DNA of 6,432 nucleotides. Origin: Paracoccaceae bacterium. GTDB lineage: Bacteria; Pseudomonadota; Alphaproteobacteria; Rhodobacterales; Rhodobacteraceae. Where the stretch lies: contig SLKB01000128.1 of assembly GCA_007134805.1 (NCBI GenBank), positions 1 to 6,432 on the forward strand. Direction: 5' to 3'. The position numbers were made by a program, and so were the translations under genes. The notes under the pieces are model-generated. The model was not told the origin of the DNA. It saw only the letters and a list, made by a program, of their open reading frames with translations, and made no database searches. Positions 1 through 5,948 of the stretch are shown one piece after another (the stretch's first letter is position 1; each line of letters opens with the position of its first letter).

Positions 1-1868
1 AATTCATCGACATCGTGGACGGCCCCGACGATCAGCTCTGGGACAGTCTGGCGCTCATGGACGCGCGGCTCGACCAGCTTGGCCTCGAGACGCGCAATTT
101 TGCAATGGAGGTGATGCACCTTTTCAACGCCGAGGCCGACTCGGCGCGCGCGGAACTGGGCATTTTGCAACGCAACGCGACCTATGCGACCTATGTCTTG
201 CTCAGTATCTTCATCCTCGTCATCGCCGCCTTGTCGCAACAACTCTACAGACACACCAAGACCGAGGCCGAACTGGTCCAGAGCTACCGCAAGTTGAAAG
301 CCTCGGAAGAGGAAACAGCAAAGACCCGCGAACGCCTGCTCTCTGCGATCGAAGCCTTGCAGGACGGTTTCGTCATGTATGACGCCGATGAGCGCCTGAT
401 CGCCGCCAACAGCAGATATCGACAGATGTATCCGCGGCTCGGCCCGGTCCTGCGACCTGGCGTCAGCTTCGCCAAGGTGGTCGACTACGCGGCCCGGTCA
501 GGGCAGATCAGCGAAGCGATCGGATGCGAGGACGAATGGGTCAAGGCGCGCCTTGCCCAGTTCCGGCGCGCCGACGGGTTTCACGAACAGCACACCCCCG
601 AAGGCCACCATATCCGGTATTACGAGAAGACGACCTGCGATGGCGGTCGCGTCGGGCTGCGCACCGACGTGACCGAATTGCACAAGGCCCGCGAACAGGC
701 CGAGGCCGCGAACCGAGCAAAATCGACTTTCCTTGCCAATATGAGCCACGAGATCCGCACCCCGATGAACGGGATCCTCGGCATGGCGGACCTGCTGTCG
801 CAAACGCCGCTTTCGGCGCAACAGGCCGACATGCTGAAGACTGTCTGCGACTCGGGCGACGCGCTGGTCACGATCATCAATGACATCCTGGATCTCGCGC
901 GGATCGAAGCCGGGAAGATGACGCTGACTGCCGAGCCCTTCATCCCGGCCGATCTCATGACGCGTCTCGAAGCGCTGCACGGCGCGGTTGCGCGCTCGAA
1001 GGGGCTGTCGCTGACCTTGAGCCTTGGCGCGGGGCTCGACCAGCCGCGCGAGGGCGACAGCGACCGACTGGCACAGATCCTGGGCAACCTGATCGGAAAT
1101 GCCATCAAGTTCACCGAAACAGGCCGCGTCGACATCGCGGCCGAAGTCATGTCACCGACCCATCTGCGTTTCAGCATCGTCGATACGGGGATCGGCATGA
1201 CCGACGAACAGGTCGCCCGCGTATTCGAAGAGTTCGAGCAGGCAGACAATTCCGTGACCCGCCGCTTCGGCGGATCCGGTCTCGGGCTTGCGATCGTCAA
1301 GCATCTGGTCACGCTCATGCATGGCGAGATCTCGATCAAGAGCCGTGAAGGACAAGGCACGCGGATCGATGTGGATCTCCGCATCCCCAGGACCCAGCGC
1401 GTTTCAGCGGCCAAGGTGCGGTCGCGCGTTGCGGAGGGACCATTGCCGCCCGGGCTGCGCGTGCTCATTGCGGAAGACAATGCCACCAACGCCCGGATCC
1501 TCGCGGCAATGATCAATAAGATCGGCGTTAACGCCGATTTCGCCGTGAACGGGCTGGAAGCGTGCCAATTGTGGGAGCCAGGAAAATACGACGTGTTGCT
1601 GCTCGATATCTCGATGCCCGTGATGGGTGGGCTCGAGGCGCTGGCCGAGATCCGCGCGCGGGCGGATGCAGCAGCGCTCGCCCAGCCCTACGCGATCGCG
1701 GCAACCGCGAATGTCATGCAAAATCAGGTCTCGGCATATTACGAGCAGGGGTTTGACGATGTGCTGGCCAAACCGTTCAAGAAGGCAGATCTGCTGAGGA
1801 TCCTGAACCGGTACACGCAACACCGTCATGCGCGCACTCGCCCGGCACGCGCTGCTTTCGGACATTGA
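1..1868 (+). CDS. Hybrid sensor histidine kinase (PAS-HisKA-HATPase-REC), 5' partial
   Basis: This is a membrane-bound two-component hybrid kinase that autophosphorylates on His and passes the phosphate to its own receiver domain. The reading frame is open back to the first bases, so the true start lies upstream; the GTG at 15 is only an internal Val codon. Numbering from that GTG, a transmembrane helix lies at about 56-76, preceded by a probably periplasmic segment that is cut by the window edge. A charged coiled coil follows (about 82-108), then a PAS domain (about 108-222). The HisKA H-box is SHEIRTPMNGI with His245 (codon 747-749). The HATPase has the N-box (N358, N362), G1 DTGIGM (390-395), F-box FEEFEQAD and G2 GGSGLGLA (419-426). 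The receiver (about 481-598) has acidic E487/D488, phospho-acceptor D531, T564 and K586, so it looks active. There is no HPt domain, so phosphate probably goes on to a separate HPt protein. The signal and target are unknown. A 279-base gap separates it from the next gene, so any regulatory link to that operon is unproven. Confidence 0.95.
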   Translation, partial: FIDIVDGPDDQLWDSLALMDARLDQLGLETRNFAMEVMHLFNAEADSARAELGILQRNATYATYVLLSIFILVIAALSQQLYRHTKTEAELVQSYRKLKASEEETAKTRERLLSAIEALQDGFVMYDADERLIAANSRYRQMYPRLGPVLRPGVSFAKVVDYAARSGQISEAIGCEDEWVKARLAQFRRADGFHEQHTPEGHHIRYYEKTTCDGGRVGLRTDVTELHKAREQAEAANRAKSTFLANMSHEIRTPMNGILGMADLLSQTPLSAQQADMLKTVCDSGDALVTIINDILDLARIEAGKMTLTAEPFIPADLMTRLEALHGAVARSKGLSLTLSLGAGLDQPREGDSDRLAQILGNLIGNAIKFTETGRVDIAAEVMSPTHLRFSIVDTGIGMTDEQVARVFEEFEQADNSVTRRFGGSGLGLAIVKHLVTLMHGEISIKSREGQGTRIDVDLRIPRTQRVSAAKVRSRVAEGPLPPGLRVLIAEDNATNARILAAMINKIGVNADFAVNGLEACQLWEPGKYDVLLLDISMPVMGGLEALAEIRARADAAALAQPYAIAATANVMQNQVSAYYEQGFDDVLAKPFKKADLLRILNRYTQHRHARTRPARAAFGH

Positions 1869-1900
1869 CGATTTGCCAAATGCGGCCGCCTGCGACACGA

Positions 1901-1922
1901 TGCGCGGCGCGCGCCATGCGCA
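1901..1922 (+). terminator. GC-rich hairpin downstream of the kinase, doubtful terminator
   Basis: TGCGC (1901-1905) pairs with GCGCA (1918-1922), and the inner palindrome GGCGCGCGCC (1906-1915) extends the stem, with a two-base AT bulge at 1916-1917. It starts 33 bases after the kinase stop. No T-run follows, so it does not meet the usual intrinsic terminator pattern. It could be a weak terminator, a 3'-end stabiliser of the kinase message, or chance in GC-rich DNA. Confidence 0.2.
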
Positions 1923-2132
1923 GCGCACCCCTGTCCGGCACGCGCGCAGCGCCTATCTTCATCGTGCCTGCCTGAAAAAAGGGCACCTCAAGGATCTCAC
2001 GATGCCGTTCATTGCCGCAATGTAACGGTTGAATGTCGGCAGGATGGGGGCATCTTGTAGTCCGCAATCAAATTCGCATATGGCTCGAGGCGCTTCATCT
2101 TGCGCAACACTATGCGCGATGACCAGATATTC

Positions 2133-2138
2133 AGGAGA
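2133..2138 (+). promoter_or_regulatory. Ribosome binding site of the carbon-nitrogen hydrolase
   Basis: AGGAGA lies nine bases before the ATG at 2148. It decides the start in favour of 2148 over the in-frame TTG at 2100, which would add 16 residues that do not resemble the family's N-terminus. Confidence 0.7.
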
Positions 2139-2147
2139 CAGCCCGCC

Positions 2148-3119
2148 ATGACCCCATTCGCGATCGCAGGTGTGCAGATGCATGTCAGCGCCCTTCATTC
2201 CAATGTAGAAGGGATGCTGCAGCGTCTGGACATCCTGATGCAGCGCTTTCCCTGGACGCAGATGGTGCTGTTTTCCGAACTCGCACCCTTTGGGCCCTTG
2301 CCGCGCTACGCGCAACCGTTCCTCAACGACACGCTAGAGCGCTTCTGCGCGGCGGCTCGGCATCACAAGGTCTGGCTCATTCCCGGATCGATGTTCGAGA
2401 AAGGCCCCGACGGCCGGATCTACAACACCTCTGCCGTGATCGACCCCGAGGGTCAGCTGGTCAGCAGCTATCGCAAGATGTTTCCCTTCCGCCCCTACGA
2501 GGCCGATGTCGAGGCCGGCACCGAATTCTGTATCTTCGACGTCCCCGATGTTGGGCGCTTCGGAGTGTCGATCTGCTATGATATCTGGTTCCCCGAGACC
2601 ACGCGCCAGTTGACCAGCGCAGGGGTCGAGGTGCTCTTGCACCCGGTTCTTACCGGGACCACCGACCGTGACGCCGAACTCGCCATCGCGCGCGCGACCG
2701 CGGCGCAATTCCAGTGCTATGTGATCGATGTCAACGGGTTGGGCGCGGGCGGTGTCGGACGGTCCTGCGTGATCGATCCATCAGCGCATGTTCTGCATCA
2801 ATCAGCAGGCCAGGAAGATGTCTTCCCCATCGAAGTCGATCTTGACCTTGTTCGGCGCCAGCGCGAGACTGGGATGAAAGGTCTGGGACAGGTGTTGAAA
2901 AGCTTTCGGGACAGGAGTGTTGATTTTTCCGTTTACGATCGAAATAGTGGGTGGCACGACTATCTGAGTACCTTGGGGCCGTTGGAGTTACCAAAGCAGG
3001 GGTCACGCGCTGGACTGCGTGTCGATCACACCGGAACGACCGCCACGCAGACACGCCACGGATACAACCTGCATGTTCCAACCCAAGGCGTTTTGCTGCC
3101 AAACGGCGAGGGGCACTGA
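2148..3119 (+). CDS. Carbon-nitrogen hydrolase (nitrilase superfamily amidase)
   Basis: A probable cytoplasmic amidase of 323 residues that hydrolyses a non-peptide C-N bond through a Glu-Lys-Cys triad. The ATG at 2148 gives MTPFAIAGVQM, the first beta strand typical of the family. The triad is visible: Glu44 in VLFSELAPFG, Lys110 in SYRKMFPF and Cys143 in GVSICYDIWFPE (codon 2574-2576). Glu118 in PFRPYEADVE is a candidate for the accessory second Glu. The Cys motif CYDxWFPE resembles N-carbamoylputrescine amidases. The Lys region (YRKMFPF followed by PYE) looks more like aliphatic amidases and formamidases, so the substrate is left open. The fold should end near residue 275; about 45 further residues, rich in Gly, Thr, His and Gln, look poorly conserved. 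It is first of three same-strand genes, 55 bases before a PLP decarboxylase, so an amide or carbamoyl derivative of an amine is a reasonable substrate class. The family is certain; the reaction is not. Confidence 0.9.
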   Translation: MTPFAIAGVQMHVSALHSNVEGMLQRLDILMQRFPWTQMVLFSELAPFGPLPRYAQPFLNDTLERFCAAARHHKVWLIPGSMFEKGPDGRIYNTSAVIDPEGQLVSSYRKMFPFRPYEADVEAGTEFCIFDVPDVGRFGVSICYDIWFPETTRQLTSAGVEVLLHPVLTGTTDRDAELAIARATAAQFQCYVIDVNGLGAGGVGRSCVIDPSAHVLHQSAGQEDVFPIEVDLDLVRRQRETGMKGLGQVLKSFRDRSVDFSVYDRNSGWHDYLSTLGPLELPKQGSRAGLRVDHTGTTATQTRHGYNLHVPTQGVLLPNGEGH

Positions 3120-3147
3120 CCGTCTGACGATCGTGCGTGCCCTTTTT
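3108..3147 (+). terminator. Intercistronic hairpin with T-run, possible attenuator
   Basis: GGGCAC (3111-3116) pairs perfectly with GTGCCC (3137-3142), and a G-U, A-U, G-U extension is possible at 3108-3110 with 3143-3145. TTTTT follows directly at 3143-3147. The 20-base loop begins with the hydrolase TGA (3117-3119) and contains the palindrome ACGATCGT (3127-3134). The shape is that of a weak intrinsic terminator between the first and second operon genes. A ribosome finishing the hydrolase would cover the left arm, so folding could depend on translation. The long loop and short T-run make full termination unlikely; partial readthrough or RNA processing is more plausible. Confidence 0.4.
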
Positions 3148-3160
3148 CAACTGGCGGGAC

Positions 3161-3166
3161 AGGGAG
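3161..3166 (+). promoter_or_regulatory. Ribosome binding site of the decarboxylase
   Basis: AGGGAG lies eight bases before the ATG at 3175 and fixes that start. An out-of-frame ATG at 3170 sits only three bases behind the site; it opens a five-codon frame (MACNR) that stops at 3185-3187. Confidence 0.7.
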
Positions 3167-3174
3167 AAAATGGC

Positions 3175-5913
3175 ATGCAATCGGTGAATGAATACTATTC
3201 GGCAGTGCAACTGCGCTTTGACCGCTGGTCCTCGTTGCGCGAAGCAATGGCGACATTATCTCGAAATCCGGACGGGCGCGGGTCGGTCGGGCTACGCAAG
3301 CGCGTTTCAGAGTTGTTCGAAGCGCTGACCGTGATCGAGCCTTACTGGGCCTTTCCCGGCATGTCCGCCTTCGAGATGATGCGCCGGCAATACGAGCACG
3401 GCAGTATCGAAGCGGCGGCCTACGGCATCCACCGCGTGACCCGGGCGCTGACCTCGGGCGCGTACCGGCGCCGGCATATCCCGATCGAGCGCGATCTCGG
3501 CGACAGCGACGAGCATGAGGATGAGGCGCTGCTCTCGCCCGAAGCGCGCGCCATGTCCAAACCCTATTTCGAGGTCCTGATCGTCGACGATGTGAATGAA
3601 CATCAGGAACGCTGGCTGAAGTCGAACGTCGCCCGTATGCGCCGGCCGGAAGATCCCTTCATCTACGAGTCCGTCGTGGTGCCGTCGGTTGAGGATGCGC
3701 TGATTGCGGTGCTGTTCAACCATAACATCCAGGCAATTGTCGTGCGCCCCGGGCTGCGGCTCAAGTCACGCACGCAATTGTCGATCCTGACGCGCTATCT
3801 GAACCGCGCGGGCGGCGCCGAGGGGATCGAATCGCTCGCACCCGAGGATTACGGCCCCGAGACATGCCGCCTCATTGCGCGGGTCCGACCGGAGCTTGAT
3901 GCCTATCTGGTCACGGATCGCTCCGTCGAGGATATCGCCGGGCTCGATCTGGGGATCTGCCGGCGCGTCTTCTACAATCAGGAAGACTTTCTGGAACTGC
4001 ACCTCAACATCCTCCGCGGGGTTCAGGCGCGCTACAAGACCCCGTTCTTCACAGCGCTCGTGAACTATTCGAGGCAGCCGACGGGTGTCTTTCACGCCAT
4101 GCCGATCAGCCGCGGCAAGTCGATCTCGCGCTCGCACTGGATCCAGGACATGGGCGCCTTCTACGGGCCCAACATCTTTCTGGCCGAAACCTCTGCGACA
4201 TCCGGCGGGCTGGACAGTCTTCTGGAACCGCACGGCCCCATCAAGGAGGCGCAGGAACTCGCGAGCCGGGCCTTCGGGTCGCGCCAGACCTTCTTTGCCA
4301 CCAATGGCACCTCGACATGCAACAAGATCGTGGTTCAGGCGCTGGTGCATCCTGGCGATATCGTGCTGGTCGATCGCGACTGTCACAAATCGCACCATTA
4401 CGGGATGGTGCTGGCCGGCGCGCAGGTCGTCTATCTCGACAGCTATCCGCTCAACGAATACTCGATGTATGGCGCCGTGCCGCTGCGCGAGATCAAGCAC
4501 CAGCTTCTCGCACTCAAGGCAGCGGGCAAGCTTGATCGCGTGCGGATGCTCCTGCTCACGAACTGCACGTTCGACGGGATCGTCTACAATGTCGAGCGCG
4601 TGATGGAGGAATGTCTCGCCATCAAGCCCGACCTCATCTTCCTGTGGGACGAGGCATGGTTCGCCTTCGCCCGCTTCGGGCCGACCTATCGGCAGCGCAC
4701 GGCGATGAACGCCGCAAACAACCTTCGCGAACGGTTGAAAAGCCCCGAACAGGCCAAGGCGTGGAAGAAGCAGCAGGAGAAGCTGAAGGACGCCGATGAC
4801 GACACCCTGCTCAAGACCCGGCTGATCGCACCGCCAGGCGCGCGCGTCCGCGCCTACGCCACGCAATCGACGCACAAGACGCTGACGGCATTACGGCAAG
4901 GCTCGATGATCCATGTCAATGATCAGGACTTCAAGGGCCAGGTCGAGCAGAGCTTTCACGAAGCCTACATGACCCACACCTCGACCTCGCCGAACTACCA
5001 GATCATTGCCTCCCTCGATGTCGGGCGGCGGCAGGTAGAACTGGAAGGCTTCGAGTTCGTGCAGCGCCAGGTCGAGGCGGCGATGTCGATGCGGCGGGCG
5101 ATCTCGACCCATCCGCTTCTGAAAAAATATTTCAAGGTGCTCACTGCGGGCGACATGATCCCTGCCGACTTCCGCGAAAGCGGGGTCGAGACCTACTACA
5201 ACGCCGAACAGGGTTGGGTCGATATCTGGGAATGCTGGGAGAAGGATGAGTTCGTCCTCGATGCCACGCGCGTCACGCTGGCCGTGGGGGGCACGGGATG
5301 GGATGGCGACACCTTCAAGACCCAGATCCTGATGGACAAATACGGCATCCAGATCAACAAGACCTCGCGCAACACGGTCCTGTTCATGACCAATATCGGG
5401 ACCACGCGCTCATCCGTCGCCTATCTGATCGAAGTGCTGGTCGAGATCGCGCGCGGGCTCGATGACCTGCTGGACGACGCCTCGAACATGGAGCGCCGCG
5501 CCTTCGAGCGGCGGGTCAAGAGCCTTGTGGAGGATCTGCCGCCTCTGCCCGATTTCTCGCGTTTCCACGATGCGTTCCGTGCCGATCAGACGACGACCGA
5601 AGGCGACATCCGGACTGCCTTCTTCCTGGCCTACGACGAGGAGAAATGCGACTATCTCGATCTCACCGGCAGTCTGCGCAAGGCGCTCGACGCGGGGCAG
5701 GAGGTCGTCTCGGCGAGCTTCATTATCCCCTACCCGCCGGGGTTTCCGATCCTCGTGCCGGGACAGGTCATCAGCCGCGAGATCCTCGATTTCATGCTCG
5801 CGCTCGATGTCAACGAGATCCATGGCTACCGGCCGGACCTCGGCCTGCGGGTATTCACGGATGACGCACTGACGCGGTTGACTGGTACGAAGCTGCCCGA
5901 TGCGGCAGAGTAA
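3175..5913 (+). CDS. PLP-dependent Orn/Lys/Arg-family decarboxylase, enlarged form
   Basis: A fold-type I PLP enzyme expected to decarboxylate a basic amino acid to its amine in the cytoplasm. It has 912 residues, against 715 for E. coli LdcI. Order: a helical N-terminal extension (1-128) of unknown role; a receiver-like wing domain starting FEVLIVDD (about 131-287); the PLP domain; the C-terminal domain ending in IIPYPPGFPILVPGQ (850-864). PLP residues are present: TNGTSTCNK (376-384), His404 in DRDCHKS for ring stacking, Asp492 in WDEAWF for the ring nitrogen, and Lys568 in QSTHK (codon 4876-4878) for the Schiff base. Oddities are a charged insertion (about 510-556) between Asp492 and Lys568, HAMPISRGKS where relatives have a PGHxGG-type motif, and LAVGGTGW where LdcI and AdiA have a TPG sequence. 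The start is set by AGGGAG eight bases upstream. It is the middle gene of a likely operon. Family is clear; whether the substrate is Arg, Lys, Orn or another amino acid cannot be told. Confidence 0.93.
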   Translation: MQSVNEYYSAVQLRFDRWSSLREAMATLSRNPDGRGSVGLRKRVSELFEALTVIEPYWAFPGMSAFEMMRRQYEHGSIEAAAYGIHRVTRALTSGAYRRRHIPIERDLGDSDEHEDEALLSPEARAMSKPYFEVLIVDDVNEHQERWLKSNVARMRRPEDPFIYESVVVPSVEDALIAVLFNHNIQAIVVRPGLRLKSRTQLSILTRYLNRAGGAEGIESLAPEDYGPETCRLIARVRPELDAYLVTDRSVEDIAGLDLGICRRVFYNQEDFLELHLNILRGVQARYKTPFFTALVNYSRQPTGVFHAMPISRGKSISRSHWIQDMGAFYGPNIFLAETSATSGGLDSLLEPHGPIKEAQELASRAFGSRQTFFATNGTSTCNKIVVQALVHPGDIVLVDRDCHKSHHYGMVLAGAQVVYLDSYPLNEYSMYGAVPLREIKHQLLALKAAGKLDRVRMLLLTNCTFDGIVYNVERVMEECLAIKPDLIFLWDEAWFAFARFGPTYRQRTAMNAANNLRERLKSPEQAKAWKKQQEKLKDADDDTLLKTRLIAPPGARVRAYATQSTHKTLTALRQGSMIHVNDQDFKGQVEQSFHEAYMTHTSTSPNYQIIASLDVGRRQVELEGFEFVQRQVEAAMSMRRAISTHPLLKKYFKVLTAGDMIPADFRESGVETYYNAEQGWVDIWECWEKDEFVLDATRVTLAVGGTGWDGDTFKTQILMDKYGIQINKTSRNTVLFMTNIGTTRSSVAYLIEVLVEIARGLDDLLDDASNMERRAFERRVKSLVEDLPPLPDFSRFHDAFRADQTTTEGDIRTAFFLAYDEEKCDYLDLTGSLRKALDAGQEVVSASFIIPYPPGFPILVPGQVISREILDFMLALDVNEIHGYRPDLGLRVFTDDALTRLTGTKLPDAAE

Positions 5914-5921
5914 ACAAGAAA

Positions 5922-5944
5922 AACAGGGACACGAACAGGGAGAG
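5922..5944 (+). promoter_or_regulatory. Duplicated ribosome-site sequence before the ATP-grasp gene
   Basis: AACAGGGA occurs twice with a 12-base period (5922-5929 and 5934-5941). The second copy continues as AGGGAGAG and places AGGGAG (5937-5942) six bases before the ATG at 5949, so it is the working site. The first copy is too far from the ATG for direct use and could be a standby site or a chance duplication. The decarboxylase site has a near-identical ACAGGGAGA. Confidence 0.55.
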
Positions 5945-5948
5945 ACTC

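Larger units (their letters stand above)
1869..2147. other. Intergenic region upstream of the hydrolase-decarboxylase operon
   Basis: No convincing gene is seen here; short open frames lack ribosome sites and recognisable protein character. The stretch holds several small symmetric elements: ATTTG-C-CAAAT at 1871-1881, GCGGCCGC at 1882-1889, GGCGCGCGCC at 1906-1915 and TTGCGCAA at 2100-2107. The operon promoter should lie in its distal half, but no good sigma-70 match is visible. The best pair is TTGTAG (2055-2060) with CATATG (2077-2082), only three of six matches in each box. The more AT-rich part around 2061-2082 is the likeliest promoter neighbourhood. Confidence 0.5.

Noticed and set aside
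15..17. GTG at 15 as the kinase start
   Set aside because: The frame is open further upstream with no stop, and a start here would leave the transmembrane helix with only a short remnant of the sensor segment before it.
620..1516. Antisense open frame of 298 codons opposite the kinase
   Set aside because: It overlaps the HisKA and HATPase coding region, and its translation is low-complexity Ser/Arg/Pro-rich with no family resemblance.
1964..1986. GTGCC...GGCAC hairpin with an A-run, resembling in inverse orientation the GTGCCCTTTTTCA at 3137-3149
   Set aside because: The stem is only five pairs and the A-run lies in the loop, so neither strand reads as a terminator; the likeness between the two sites is short enough to be chance.
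2055..2082. TTGTAG / CATATG as a sigma-70 promoter
   Set aside because: Only three of six matches in each box; not strong enough for a separate promoter call.
2100..2147. TTG start adding 16 residues to the hydrolase
   Set aside because: The ATG at 2148 has AGGAGA at proper spacing and gives the expected family N-terminus.
2148..3119. Naming the hydrolase N-carbamoylputrescine amidase (AguB)
   Set aside because: The CYDxWFPE motif is suggestive, but the sequence around the catalytic Lys differs and no agmatine deiminase gene is in view.
3019..3174. Upstream in-frame extension of the decarboxylase (52 residues)
   Set aside because: It would overlap the hydrolase by about 100 bases, has no ribosome site, and encodes an unlikely Arg/Pro/Cys-rich leader; the ATG at 3175 has a good AGGGAG.
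3766..4875. Long antisense open frame of 369 codons opposite the decarboxylase
   Set aside because: It lies wholly inside a gene with intact family motifs, has no recognisable domain, and is what GC-rich codon bias produces on the opposite strand.
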